A stretch of 64,000 nucleotides of DNA from JAFDZV01 sp964455525 (GCA_964455525.1 CAYVWR010000001.1:744001-808000); one strand, 5' to 3'. Counted from the stretch's first letter, positions 36,683 through 45,289 are shown. Translations and numbers: made by a program. The notes: a model not told the origin generated them from the sequence alone.

Positions 36683-37900
36683 GTGCGCACGCCCCTTACA
36701 TGGCGATCCCGGCTCGATCGTCTCCACGCTGGTCCCGTTTCTCCTGCGTATCTTGATGCCATTGTGAACACAGACATACAAGACATATCGATCCCGCTCG
36801 CATCGGCACCGCCGGTGCTTCGGCCACTTATCGGCGCAACGCTCCCCGAACTTGAGGAGCTTATGCGATCGTTGGGAGAGCCATCGTTCCGTGCACGCCA
36901 GCTTCATAGCTGGCTCTATGCACGGCGTGCCGAGAGCTTCGAGGAGATGACGACGCTCGGCAGAGAGCTTCGTGCCCGCCTTGCAGAGGCAACGTGTCTT
37001 CGCACACTCTCCCTGCTCGATGCGCAGCATAGCGCCGATGGCACCATCAAGTTCCTCTTCCGTACCAACGATGGGTACAACATCGAGTCGGTGCTGATCC
37101 CAAGCGAGGCCCGTGACGATCAGGACGAGCCGAAGCGCCGTACGATCTGCATTTCCACGCAGGTCGGGTGCCCGCTCGACTGCAAATTCTGCGCTACGGC
37201 CTCGATGCGGCTGAAACGGAACCTGCGCGCCGGAGAGATCGTCGAACAGTTCCTGATGGTGCAACGGCATTCCGGCGAATCCATCACCAATATCGTCTAT
37301 ATGGGGATGGGAGAGCCGATGTTGAACTATGAAAACGTCTTCCGCTCGGCAGAGATATTTACCGATCCCGAGAATCGGCTTGTCTCGGCCCGGCATATCA
37401 CCATCTCCACCTCCGGCCTGCCGCATGCAATCAAACGCATGGCCGATGAAGGACAGCGGGTGAAACTGGCGATCTCGCTTCATGCGCTTACCAATGGCAT
37501 GCGAAGCGAGCTTATGCCGATCAACAGACGCTACGATCTCCAGGAATTGATGGATGCGGTGGAATATTACTACCGGAAGACCCGCCAGCCGGTCACCTAC
37601 GAGTATATCCTGTTCGATGGCTGGAACGATACCGATGCCGATGTTCGCCGTCTGGCACGTATCACCCGCCGTGTGCCGAGCAAGGTGAATGTGATCCCGT
37701 TCCATGAGATCGAGTTCACCAATCCGACCGGGATATCGGCCAGGCTGAAAGCGACACCGAGGGAGAAGTTCGATCTGTTTATCGCCAAGCTACGGGATGC
37801 CGGGGTTACCGTGATGATCCGCTCCAGCTCGGGAGAGGATATCGACGCAGCATGCGGCCAGCTTGCAATCAAACATGGGGCAACATCATTGCTGGCATAA
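36683..37900 (+). CDS. rlmN: Dual-specificity rRNA/tRNA adenine-C2 methyltransferase RlmN
   Basis: 405 residues with a GTG start. This radical-SAM enzyme methylates A2503 of 23S rRNA and A37 of some tRNAs. The cluster motif CPLDCKFC has cysteines at 163, 167 and 170. The N-terminal RNA-binding part has GEPSFRARQLHSWLYARR, later motifs are YMGMGEPMLNYENV and ISTSGLPHAIKRMAD, and the last conserved Cys lies in SSGEDIDAACGQLA. An in-frame GTG at 36764 would give a protein closer to the usual length; neither has a clear ribosome binding site. Convergent with dapF. Confidence 0.96.
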   Translation: MRTPLTWRSRLDRLHAGPVSPAYLDAIVNTDIQDISIPLASAPPVLRPLIGATLPELEELMRSLGEPSFRARQLHSWLYARRAESFEEMTTLGRELRARLAEATCLRTLSLLDAQHSADGTIKFLFRTNDGYNIESVLIPSEARDDQDEPKRRTICISTQVGCPLDCKFCATASMRLKRNLRAGEIVEQFLMVQRHSGESITNIVYMGMGEPMLNYENVFRSAEIFTDPENRLVSARHITISTSGLPHAIKRMADEGQRVKLAISLHALTNGMRSELMPINRRYDLQELMDAVEYYYRKTRQPVTYEYILFDGWNDTDADVRRLARITRRVPSKVNVIPFHEIEFTNPTGISARLKATPREKFDLFIAKLRDAGVTVMIRSSSGEDIDAACGQLAIKHGATSLLA

Positions 37901-37947
37901 AAACGGGGCGGCGGAAGAACCGTTGTTATGAGAACGACTCAAACGCA

Positions 37948-37984
37948 GAAGGGCTGTGCTCCGCGACCGAGCATGGCCCTTCTG
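37948..37984. terminator. Bidirectional terminator between rlmN and dapF
   Basis: A long hairpin with AGAAGGGC ... GCCCTTCT outer arms and TGCTC/GAGCA inner arms, located between the two convergent stop codons. Confidence 0.65.
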
Positions 37985-38006
37985 TGGTACAGGCACCGGC
38001 AGGAAC

Positions 38007-38873
38007 TCACCCGGCGGATGTTTCGATATGGAGTGTGCCGCTCTGAAGCAGATCCGCATCCCCTTCCAGAGAGACGTTGGTGATCTGCTCCTGTTCACGC
38101 TTGAAATCGACCCGGAGCACGCCTCCGCTGGAGGTAGTGACGGCAATCGGCGGGGTCAGGCCGCGCAGCATCGAGACGATGATGGCCGAGGAGATGGCGC
38201 CGGTGCCGCAGGCGCCGGTTTCCGCCTCCACCCCCCGCTCGTAGGTACGGAGCAGGATGCCGGAACGATCAGGAAGAACCTCCACAAAATTGGCGTTGGC
38301 TCCCCCCGGAGCAAACTCGGCGTGATTGCGAAGACGGTTACCCCAGACATGCAGATCGAGCTGCGCGATATGTTTCAGCTCCGCCTCTTCCATCTCATCA
38401 ATAAACACCACCGCATGGGGCGTCCCCACATCGGCGTAATGGCAGGTACGCCATGAACCGAGCAGATGGAGCGGAAATCGCAGCCGGAACCCACGAGGCT
38501 CTGGAAAAAAGACCTTCACCCCCCGATCGCTCAGCATTGCCCTATAAGGTATCCCGGCGTTTACGAAGGTGATAGCGCTCGCATCGTCCACAAGACCACG
38601 ATCGAACGCAAACCGCACCGCACACCGTCCACCGTTCCCGCACATCATACCGGTGGACCCATCACGATTATAGTAGCGCATAAGAAAACCGCCCGCATCC
38701 CGCGGCTCAACGGCGATCAAGCCATCGGCGCCGCCATGTTCCAGCGCATAATCGCACAGCAGCGGTGCCAGCACCGCCAGATCGATACCGGCTGGAAGCT
38801 CCCTGCCATCGAGCAGGATAAAGGTATTTCCCGCGCCTGACATCTTTGTATAGTTGAAGGTTTCCATGGGCAT
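38007..38873 (-). CDS. dapF: Diaminopimelate epimerase
   Basis: 288 residues. It converts LL- to meso-diaminopimelate for lysine and peptidoglycan synthesis without a cofactor. The two catalytic cysteines are in MCGNGGRCAVRFA and TGACGTGAISSA, and the opening FNYTKMSGAGNTFILLDGR is the family N-terminus. NRDGSTGMMCGNGGR also supplies the conserved Asp and Asn. All active-site residues are intact. The first and third codons are both ATG, so the start may shift by two residues. Convergent with rlmN. Confidence 0.96.
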   Translation of the reverse strand: MPMETFNYTKMSGAGNTFILLDGRELPAGIDLAVLAPLLCDYALEHGGADGLIAVEPRDAGGFLMRYYNRDGSTGMMCGNGGRCAVRFAFDRGLVDDASAITFVNAGIPYRAMLSDRGVKVFFPEPRGFRLRFPLHLLGSWRTCHYADVGTPHAVVFIDEMEEAELKHIAQLDLHVWGNRLRNHAEFAPGGANANFVEVLPDRSGILLRTYERGVEAETGACGTGAISSAIIVSMLRGLTPPIAVTTSSGGVLRVDFKREQEQITNVSLEGDADLLQSGTLHIETSAG

Positions 38874-39312
38874 AAGATAGCGACAAAATGAACCGGGGGG
38901 ATAGCGCGCCCAATCGTCTCCTGGTGACAGGGGCTACAGCGCTCGGCAGAACGGATTGCTCCTGCGAGAAGCGAACGCGCCATAGCCCTGGCAATGGAGC
39001 AGCCGGGCAGGCAGCCCATCGAACCTCGTGTTCTCCATCGTTCTCCAAGGCCGATATCATCACGGCACATCTGCCACCGGCAATCTGACGCGATAGCTCC
39101 ACGTCTGCATTGCCTCGGCAGGCATAGACGTTTTCATCGTGGCTGCCGTCCCGATCGGCTCATCGGCACCCATCCCTGATAGCCCTTGATTTTCCTCGCA
39201 GAGCAGGTCATCTTTCGTATCTTCGGCACGTTGTTGCACGACCTGCGGAGAGCGCACACGCACTCTCTCTCCCGCTCAACATGATCGTTATTGTCTCCGG
39301 CCCAGCTCGTTT
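38874..39312. other. Divergent intergenic region
   Basis: Between dapF (minus) and the TonB-domain protein (plus), so promoters of both should be here. I recognise no clear promoter motif, gene or strong hairpin. Confidence 0.4.
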
Positions 39313-40086
39313 ATGCTTCCATCCCCTGCTGTCATGCGTCTTGTTGCTTTTCTGCTAGCCCTTCTGGCTGGCGTGGCGGTGGCTATGGCACAAACCGATC
39401 TCAATCCCGATGATATTCTGATCGACGCCACATTTGTCACCTGTAGCGACACAACCGAATCGCTCCTGGTCCTGCGCGACGGCCGGGCCATCTATGCACA
39501 TGGCAAGCGTGGTTCATCGCTCTCCATTGCCGGGGCGCTCCTGAACGATCTGAAGCGCGTGATAGATAGCTGCCATTCCGTGGTGGAAACCAACAACCTC
39601 GATAGCTGCAACACGATAGGGGTGATACTGGAAGGGCCACGTTATATCCTTCTGAATCCACGCCGTCCCAGCGCCGAGGTGCGCAATCTTCACAACCGGC
39701 TGGAGCGTCTTAGAACGTATGCCAGGCGTCGCATGGAGGGAACGATTGATAAATTCACCGAACATGTAGAGGCAGAGCCAGATCCGGCCATCGGCACGCT
39801 CCCCTCGGTGGCACCATCGGAAATCCGGCGAAAGGTCCAGCTCTCGCCGATAGCACGGGAATGGCGATGCGGCGGCACCGTAACGGTGGCAGCCATGATC
39901 ACCTATCAGGGAAAGGTCCGCCAGGCATTTATACGGGATGTGCGCACCCGCGGCAAGTGCGCATCGGTCCTCTCGATAATGGCATTGCGCGCGGTGCTTC
40001 TGTCGAAGTTCGAACCGGCAACCAAAGATGGCAAACCAGTCGTCTCCTGGATAGAGATCGAGGTTCCATTCTCCCGTCCGAAATAA
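39313..40086 (+). CDS. Exported protein with TonB C-terminal-like domain
   Basis: 257 residues. A signal peptide (MRLVAFLLALLAGVAVAMA, using the ATG at 39334) leads into a region of about 130 residues with paired cysteines (FVTCSDTT, SCNTIG) and a basic helix. The last 85 residues, from EWRCGGTVTVAAMITYQGKVRQAFIR to FEPATKDGKPVVSWIEIEVPF, match the TonB_C domain that ends energy-transducing and envelope proteins. No N-terminal membrane anchor other than the signal is seen, so this is probably a periplasmic or lipid-free TonB_C protein of the Bacteroidota type, function unknown. Confidence 0.8.
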   Translation: MLPSPAVMRLVAFLLALLAGVAVAMAQTDLNPDDILIDATFVTCSDTTESLLVLRDGRAIYAHGKRGSSLSIAGALLNDLKRVIDSCHSVVETNNLDSCNTIGVILEGPRYILLNPRRPSAEVRNLHNRLERLRTYARRRMEGTIDKFTEHVEAEPDPAIGTLPSVAPSEIRRKVQLSPIAREWRCGGTVTVAAMITYQGKVRQAFIRDVRTRGKCASVLSIMALRAVLLSKFEPATKDGKPVVSWIEIEVPFSRPK

Positions 40087-40251
40087 GGCGATGATCCAGG
40101 CACACAAAGGAAATGCGGCTCCTTGCATCTTTGCATGATGCATTCGGCCCATCTGGGGTCGCCCAGATAGATGCCTGAACGAAAAATTCTGCCCATCCAG
40201 AGCGCACTGCAACACTCCAATTCCCCCTGCTCTTCCTATTTTAGCCTTTCT

Positions 40252-41406
40252 ATGACATCGGCTATTCCTACTCTTGGCATTCTCGGCGGAGGGCAGCTTG
40301 CCCGCATGACCGCCTATGCAGCGTTCCGTCTCGGCATGCGTGTTCATATCATGGAACGCACTCCCGGATCGCCTGCCGGACAGATCGCACATAAGGAAGT
40401 TATCGGCGATCCTGCCGACCATCCCCTGCTCCTCCAGTTCGCATCCGAATGCGATGCAGTGACGCTGGAGAGCGAATTCATCAACGAGGAACATCTGGCG
40501 GTCATCGAACAGGCCGGACATGTTCTGTATCCACGCGCCAGCTCGGTGGCGAAAATCCAGGACAAGCTTCTCCAAAAGCAGACTCTTCTGGCCGCCGGCG
40601 TCCCTGTTGCACCATTCCAGCAGGCCGACACAATGCAGCAGGCCCGCGAGTTCGGCGAGCAGCATGGGTACCCCTTTGTGCTGAAGGCACGGCGCAACGG
40701 TTACGATGGTTATGGCAATGCCACGATCCGCTCGGCAGAGAATATAGAGCATGGATGGAACAGGCTCAGCAAGGGGTCAGCCGCCGGAGAACTGTACTGC
40801 GAGGCGTTTGTGGACTTCGCGAAGGAACTTGCAGTGATGGTGGTACGGGGCCGCACCGGAGAGTTTGGGGTCTATCCAGTTGTCGAGACCGTGCAGCAGA
40901 ACCATATCTGCCACTATGTGAGCGTCCCGGCAGCGATTGCCCCGGCAACAGCAGAAGCTTCCCTGGACTACGCCTGCCGGGCGGTGGAAGCGATCGATGG
41001 TGTCGGGATCTTCGGCGTTGAGCTGTTCCTGGGAAATGATGGCAGCGTACTGGTCAACGAGATGGCCCCCCGCCCTCATAACAGTGGCCATTACACGATC
41101 GAGGGATCGGTCACCTCGCAATTCGAGAACCATCTGCGTGCGGTAATGGGCTGGCCGCTTGGCTCAACCAACCTTCGTGCCCCCGGCGTGGCCATGGTCA
41201 ACATCCTGGGCGATTGTTCTGGAACCGGTGCTCTGGCCGACTACATCGCACCGCTGAGCGATGCACGTGCGCATCTCCATATCTACGGCAAAGCGGCGTC
41301 CCGTACCGGCAGAAAGATGGGACATATCACGATCCTTGCCGATACGGCGGAAGAGGCACTCGGCGCGGCGCTTGCAACCGCACGCACGGTCCGGTTTGCC
41401 CCGTAG
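40252..41406 (+). CDS. purK: 5-(carboxyamino)imidazole ribonucleotide synthase
   Basis: 384 residues from the ATG at 40252 (MTSAIPTLGILGGGQLARM); the frame extends 27 codons further without conservation. PurK carboxylates AIR to N5-CAIR using ATP and bicarbonate in purine synthesis. It is an ATP-grasp enzyme, with QDKLLQKQTLLAAGVPVAPF, the flexible loop KARRNGYDGYGN and metal ligands in FGVELFLGNDGSVLVNEMAPRPHNSGHYTIEG. Length and order are normal. purE is not in the window. The adjacent upstream gene is unrelated. Confidence 0.96.
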   Translation: MTSAIPTLGILGGGQLARMTAYAAFRLGMRVHIMERTPGSPAGQIAHKEVIGDPADHPLLLQFASECDAVTLESEFINEEHLAVIEQAGHVLYPRASSVAKIQDKLLQKQTLLAAGVPVAPFQQADTMQQAREFGEQHGYPFVLKARRNGYDGYGNATIRSAENIEHGWNRLSKGSAAGELYCEAFVDFAKELAVMVVRGRTGEFGVYPVVETVQQNHICHYVSVPAAIAPATAEASLDYACRAVEAIDGVGIFGVELFLGNDGSVLVNEMAPRPHNSGHYTIEGSVTSQFENHLRAVMGWPLGSTNLRAPGVAMVNILGDCSGTGALADYIAPLSDARAHLHIYGKAASRTGRKMGHITILADTAEEALGAALATARTVRFAP

Positions 41407-41705
41407 TTGGAGATGATTCGCTGTGGAACATTGTCCAAAAGAGCGTCAGGATGATAGTGATAGAGGATTATCCAACCTAGTACGCCCATCCCACTGGCCC
41501 GGCTCATGGTCGTCGGCATATCACGCAATGATGTGCCCTCCCACCCCGCGCCCACATACGCAGCAAGAGAGCCGCAATCCAGCCGGATTCATCGGCGCAT
41601 CCTATCATGGCATCGCCACAGCCCCCCATCGCCATGTTATGAGGAGCGTCCTCATGTGTCTTCCTGCCAATGCCCAATGGCGGTTACAACAGCACAGGAG
41701 CAACC

Positions 41706-42272
41706 ATGCGATGGGTCAGTATACTCTTATATGCAGCCATCATGCAGATGCTCTGGATGATGGCAGGCTGTTGTGATGGTGGGATAAGCACCCAATACCG
41801 CTATACCGGAATCAGCGTGGGGCATCTGAATACCAGCATGGGAACGCCGATGGAATCGCGTGACCATCTCATTCTGACAAGAGCATATGGCATCCGCATG
41901 CAGCTTACCACGCGGGAAAGCTTTGCCTCCCGATCCATCGGTTTTCCCTCTGCTATGGCATGCACAGACCCTGGCAACGCCGCCCGCGACCGCGTGATCG
42001 CCATTCGCATAACGGCAATTGAGGAGACCTCCGGGGCTATCATCCGCGACGTAACAGACGAGTTCGGTGTCTATTCTCCCCCATACCTGAACAACGACAC
42101 GATCTCCATTCCGGGCTTGACCGAGCAGATGAATAGCGGCCAGATCACACAGGCGGACTTGCTACACCTGAGCGACAGCAGATACCTGAACAGAACCCAG
42201 TTCATCGTATCACTGGAGCTTGCCAGCGGCACAATGCTCGCCGACACGACGGACCCCGTGACACTCTTCTAA
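41706..42272 (+). CDS. Lipoprotein, possibly DUF5034-like
   Basis: 188 residues from the ATG at 41706, which has CAGGAG six bases upstream; the frame opening at 41670 lacks a site. The lipobox is MMAGC, with Cys near residue 22. The mature part has a beta-rich layout with IRITAIEETSGAIIRDVTDEFGVYSP and ends GTMLADTTDPVTLF. This resembles Bacteroidota DUF5034-type lipoproteins, judged by pattern only. Function unknown. The stop codon abuts a small terminator. Confidence 0.75.
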   Translation: MRWVSILLYAAIMQMLWMMAGCCDGGISTQYRYTGISVGHLNTSMGTPMESRDHLILTRAYGIRMQLTTRESFASRSIGFPSAMACTDPGNAARDRVIAIRITAIEETSGAIIRDVTDEFGVYSPPYLNNDTISIPGLTEQMNSGQITQADLLHLSDSRYLNRTQFIVSLELASGTMLADTTDPVTLF

Positions 42273-42286
42273 GGGGCACGGCCCCT
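42272..42286 (+). terminator. Small hairpin overlapping the lipoprotein stop
   Basis: AGGGGC (42272-42277), loop ACG, GCCCCT (42281-42286). Without a T-tract this is a weak candidate. Confidence 0.4.
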
Positions 42287-42473
42287 CGGTTCCATGTTGT
42301 TTCACACGCTATGGGTTGGCTTCACGATCATCCCGCGCTCTCTCCTCCAGTAGAGCACAGAAGAGCCATCCGGGAAGCTGTCACAGGATGAAATTCCTCT
42401 TTCGGCGATTCATGGCATTAGCTATCTTGGTTTCCGCTTTGGTCCCTCGCATGGAGGCCAAGGCGCTAGGCCG

Positions 42474-42547
42474 GTTCCGTAGTTCAGCTGGACAGAACGC
42501 AAGTTTCCTAAACTTGATGTCGCAGGTTCGAGTCCTGCCGGGACCAC
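42474..42547 (+). tRNA. tRNA-Arg (anticodon CCT), integration target
   Basis: Acceptor GGTTCCG/CGGGACC with one T-G pair. The D-arm is in TAGTTCAGCTGGACAGAACG. Anticodon stem CAAGT/ACTTG with loop TTCCTAA gives anticodon CCT, reading AGG. The T-arm is GCAGG TTCGAGT CCTGC. CCA is not encoded. Its 3' end is repeated at 44851-44871, so an integrative element has inserted here and restored the gene. Confidence 0.95.
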
Positions 42548-42548
42548 T
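42528..42548 (+). repeat. attL: 3' end of tRNA-Arg
   Basis: 21 bases of tRNA-Arg sequence whose second copy (44851-44871) differs at a single position, G versus A at the fourth base, inside the T-loop. The core of 17 bases (42532-42548) is identical. Sequence just outside the two copies is unrelated. Confidence 0.85.
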
Positions 42549-42609
42549 TTTTACGCTGGAATTTTGAAAATTTCGGCGTTTTTTATTTTGTTTCCGGTTC
42601 GCGGTGGTT

Positions 42610-43074
42610 TTAGCTCGTGCACGCGGCTCGGCGTCGGCTGATGCGACTTTGGGTATCCTTACACGTCGGCTTTCTCCGATAGTATGCATTGCTGATGTCT
42701 CGGGTATGGCCGATCACGTCAAGAACGTCTTGGCGCTCCCATCCTTCCACCTCATTCTCCAGATACCGCTCCGCACTCTTGTGAGTCCCGCCAAGTGTTC
42801 TCCCCGTCCGAGGAATCCCGGATATTGCCACGGCATAGTTGAACCATGTGCGGAGCTTATTGACGTCATCGAACGGGAAAAGAGAATGGGGCGGTCAGGA
42901 TTGACCGGCATGGCCAGTAGATTGGCCAAGCACTCCCGACATCACCTCATTAACAGTGCTATCCCAATCACCAGGGCTTACGACCCGCCCAAGTGCTTCC
43001 AGGATCCCCTGAGCAGAGCAGGGAGAGCCAGCGGGATCGGACAGCATCTTGCAGTTCATTGGTACTCCAGTCAT
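42610..43074 (-). pseudogene. Reading frame broken by one TGA, possible recombinase remnant
   Basis: Starting at ATG 43074, with GAGGA upstream, the minus strand is open for 154 codons except for a TGA at 42897-42895. The part after the TGA ends QDVLDVIGHTRDISNAYYRR, weakly like the LGH-x-x-x-x-x-x-x-YY end of tyrosine recombinases, and lies beside attL where an integrase gene is expected. The first half (MTGVPMNCKMLSDPAGS) has no such likeness. It could also be two small genes. Many genes in this window end in TGA, so recoding is unlikely. Confidence 0.4.
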
Positions 43075-43169
43075 CCTATATCCTCGCGCATTCTCGGAGG
43101 ATCATCAACGGCAGGAACTCCGATCTTCCGATATCGACAATACACCCCCCAAACACCCTCATGATTCCC

Positions 43170-43177
43170 TAACTTTG
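43170..43177 (+). promoter_or_regulatory. Possible -7 box of the pentapeptide-repeat gene
   Basis: TAACTTTG matches the Bacteroidota -7 consensus TAnnTTTG, 65 bases before the start codon. No TTTG is seen at the -33 position, so the call is weak. Confidence 0.35.
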
Positions 43178-43241
43178 GGATTTCAAGTGAAATGTATCCA
43201 AGCCATATCCTTAGAACTGTAGAATAGGAGGCTATATCTAT

Positions 43242-44711
43242 ATGAAAGCTTTACAGGAATCGATTGACGATCTGGAATTCTTCTGTGAATGTGGAGGCCC
43301 CGCGCCTGAAGATCCGATGTATTATCGCACCTTTGATCGCAGCTTCAGACATACCTGCCGAGGGGAGAAGTTTTACAAAGGTTGCAATTGGCAACAATAC
43401 TGTGTACTCCACTATCCCGCTTTAGATAAAACTAATGATTTCACTTCAGCCATTGAAAAAAAGCTCCAAGTAGGGGATTTTATTTTCGATGGCGTATTCT
43501 TTCCAATAAACTTCTCCCCTTTGCCGGAAGATTTTTATAAATCATCTTCCTTTGCCTATGCAATATTTAATTCTGATCCTTGGTTTTCATCACATCCCAT
43601 ATTTAATGGAATTGCCATTTTCAGCAATGCAAAATTCACCGATATAGTCTCGTTTTATGCAACCTTCAATTTCGATACAGCTTTCTCCAACGCTATTTTC
43701 TATAAGGATGTTGAATTTCATCATGCTGGATTTAATGGAGATGCATTCTTTAGTTTGGCCAAGTTCAAGGGTGAGGCTGGTTTTTATACAAATTTTTCAT
43801 CCAACTCTTACTTTCGCGGTACTGTATTTGACAAACGCGCTACATTCTCTTCTACATTCGATGGCAAGGCACATTTCAACGACACCATTTTCGATGGCAC
43901 CGCCGACTTCTCCACCTCGTCATTCAATGCTGATGCCGAGTTTTCCGGCATGGAATTGGCGGCACTGGTATTTGATGGGACAAATTTTAAAGAGAAAGTG
44001 CTTTTCAGCAAACTGCAATGCACTGAGGACAGAATCGGGCAGGTGCAGCCAGGACGTGTTCTCTTTAAAAAACCAGAAGCTGTCTCGTTTCATTCTTCGA
44101 AGCTAGCTCCCCACTGGTTTATTTATACAGATCCTCGCAAGTTCAGTTTCGTTGATGCTGAATGGTTAAGCAACCCTAAGCACGAATTGAAGCGTCTTCA
44201 TGATCTGAAAGTGATTTCGCCAGCCCGTCTTCTTAGTATCACCTACCGAAACCTTGCAATCAATGCCGAAGAAAATCATCGATATGGCGAAGCACAGCGA
44301 TTCCGTTATGCGTCAATGAACATTCGACGAATGGAGAGATTCCACGGCCTCACATTCTGGACGCTGGATTGGTGGTATTGGGCAGCCAGCGGTTATGGTG
44401 AAAAAGCAGGGCGTGCATTTGCAATACTTGTTGGCATATGGCTGCTATTTAGTATCGCCTTCCACCATATTGACTTCGTTTCTGCCAAACCTTTAGACAG
44501 GTCGAAGACCGATACAGTAGCTATACGCAGCACGGAAAGGCTGGATATGCGACAGGCATTGAATTATAGCCTGAGCGTGCTGACTCTACAACGTCCGGAC
44601 CCTAAGCCAACGACATCCCCAGCACAAGAACTTGTGACGTTAGAAATGATTCTTGGCCCTGTTCAGGCTGCATTGCTAGCCCTCGCTATTCGACGAAAAT
44701 TCATGCGCTGA
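43242..44711 (+). CDS. Pentapeptide-repeat protein with channel-like membrane tail
   Basis: 489 residues; the ATG has TAGGAGG upstream. The N-terminus has a cysteine cluster (FFCECGG, CNWQQYC). Residues about 70-260 are pentapeptide repeats of the A/F-x-F type (FSNAKF, FSLAKFKGEAGF, FNDTIFDGTADF) forming a right-handed beta-helix. The C-terminal 120 residues have GYGEKAGRAFAILVGIWLLFSIAF as a helix, then a re-entrant-like segment ending GPVQAALLALAIRRKFMR. This follows the outline of a two-helix potassium channel, but the TVGYG filter is missing (LQRPDPKP instead). Low GC and the flanking att repeats mark it as cargo. Family function is unknown; defence or signalling is only a guess. Confidence 0.85.
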   Translation: MKALQESIDDLEFFCECGGPAPEDPMYYRTFDRSFRHTCRGEKFYKGCNWQQYCVLHYPALDKTNDFTSAIEKKLQVGDFIFDGVFFPINFSPLPEDFYKSSSFAYAIFNSDPWFSSHPIFNGIAIFSNAKFTDIVSFYATFNFDTAFSNAIFYKDVEFHHAGFNGDAFFSLAKFKGEAGFYTNFSSNSYFRGTVFDKRATFSSTFDGKAHFNDTIFDGTADFSTSSFNADAEFSGMELAALVFDGTNFKEKVLFSKLQCTEDRIGQVQPGRVLFKKPEAVSFHSSKLAPHWFIYTDPRKFSFVDAEWLSNPKHELKRLHDLKVISPARLLSITYRNLAINAEENHRYGEAQRFRYASMNIRRMERFHGLTFWTLDWWYWAASGYGEKAGRAFAILVGIWLLFSIAFHHIDFVSAKPLDRSKTDTVAIRSTERLDMRQALNYSLSVLTLQRPDPKPTTSPAQELVTLEMILGPVQAALLALAIRRKFMR

Positions 44712-44822
44712 GACGAACAGTGAGAGATCCACTGTTTCCGACCCGTTTCCGTCTCTAGGGGCAATAAGGGATGCAACAGGGCACTAGAGGACTTGAAGGA
44801 ATCGCGGTTTCTGTGAAAAAAG

Positions 44823-44850
44823 GCGGGATTCTGGTTTCCCAGAATCCCGC
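44823..44850 (-). terminator. Minus-strand terminator beside attR
   Basis: Perfect 12-base arms GCGGGATTCTGG (44823-44834) and CCAGAATCCCGC (44839-44850), followed on the minus strand by CTTTTTTCACAG. It points into the element from the attR side, blocking transcription that enters from the right. Confidence 0.8.
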
Positions 44851-44871
44851 TTCAAGTCCTGCCGGGACCAC
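44851..44871 (+). repeat. attR: second copy of the tRNA-Arg 3' end
   Basis: Copy of 42528-42548 with one mismatch. It is not part of a tRNA, because the 5' portion is missing. It is followed directly by the old tRNA terminator. Confidence 0.85.
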
Positions 44872-44872
44872 A

Positions 44873-44899
44873 ACCCGCCCTCTCAGGCGGGTTTTCTTT
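44873..44899 (+). terminator. Original tRNA-Arg terminator, split by the transposon
   Basis: ACCCGCC and GGCGGGT arms with loop CTCTCA, followed by TTTTCTTT. The T-tract is interrupted by the transposon at 44900 and resumes at 49771 as TTTTCTTTTG. Confidence 0.85.
44892..44899 (+). repeat. Target site duplication, left copy
   Basis: TTTTCTTT, the 8 bases just outside the left inverted repeat. They are identical to 49771-49778 outside the right one. Eight bases is the size made by IS1595-family transposases. Confidence 0.9.
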
Positions 44900-44926
44900 A
44901 GCACTAAACTAGTAGACTCAGCTAGG
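44900..44926 (+). repeat. Left terminal inverted repeat
   Basis: 27 bases starting AGCACTAAACTAG, exact reverse complement of 49744-49770. Similarity stops abruptly at both edges. Confidence 0.93.
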
Positions 44927-44961
44927 CTATGAACAATATTCATCTTACCTATATAATAAAG

Positions 44962-44995
44962 AACGTTCTGTAGCTGTACACAACCACAGAACGTT
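44962..44995 (-). terminator. Terminator of small-peptide module A
   Basis: Arms AACGTTCTGT (44962-44971) and ACAGAACGTT (44986-44995). On the minus strand CTTTATTATA follows. Module B's hairpin shares the trailing CGTTCTTTATT. Confidence 0.6.
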
Positions 44996-45017
44996 CTGTT
45001 ACTTCCTAACAGTTCTT

Positions 45018-45083
45018 CTAATGCAATCGTAAACATACGATGGCAAGAAGATTTACCAGAAAGCCTAGTATAACTTCAATCAC
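45018..45083 (-). CDS. Tiny hydrophobic peptide A (21 residues)
   Basis: A GTG-started frame giving VIEVILGFLVNLLAIV plus five residues (CLRLH). It shares the core FLVNLLA with peptide B at 45322 and is followed 22 bases later by a terminator. The start is uncertain: the frame is open a further 14 codons upstream but without ATG. It may be a decayed copy of B. Confidence 0.4.
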   Translation of the reverse strand: MIEVILGFLVNLLAIVCLRLH

Positions 45084-45199
45084 GATGAATGAGTTAATTT
45101 TAATCCAGTCATCTCTTATTTCTGGCTTTTAGTGGCTGTAAAGGGCTGTTAACCCTCTGCTTAAAAGACCACTTTAGAAGAACAGTTTTGGGACGTTTA

Positions 45200-45241
45200 C
45201 AAGAATGCCCGTTATCTCTTTCGAGTTAACGGGCATTCTTG
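45200..45241. terminator. Hairpin shared with 45507, copy 1
   Basis: Arms AAGAATGCCCGTTA (45201-45214) and TAACGGGCATTCTT (45227-45240). The core of 28 bases around the loop is the exact reverse complement of the core of the hairpin at 45508-45547. It separates modules A and B. Confidence 0.6.
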
Positions 45242-45289
45242 ACTTATAAGCGAGTGAACATTTTTATGTTTCATTATATTAAATAAAGA

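Larger units (their letters stand above)
42549..44871 (+). mobile_element. Small integrated element at tRNA-Arg
   Basis: About 2.3 kb between the two tRNA 3'-end repeats, richer in A+T than the flanks on the gene-bearing side. It carries a pentapeptide-repeat gene and a broken minus-strand gene near attL, but no full-length recombinase. In the empty state tRNA-Arg would be followed at once by the terminator now at 44873. It may be an old, deleted island or an element mobilised by a recombinase encoded elsewhere. Confidence 0.75.

Noticed and set aside
39514..40752. Minus-strand frame of 412 codons
   Set aside because: Crosses the TonB-domain gene and purK antisense; no domain.
42604..43164. 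Plus-strand frame of 186 codons
   Set aside because: Antisense to the broken minus-strand frame, and the translation has no domain.
44755..45036. Minus-strand frame of 93 codons through the transposon end
   Set aside because: It crosses the terminal repeat, tRNA terminator and attR, so it is a chance frame.
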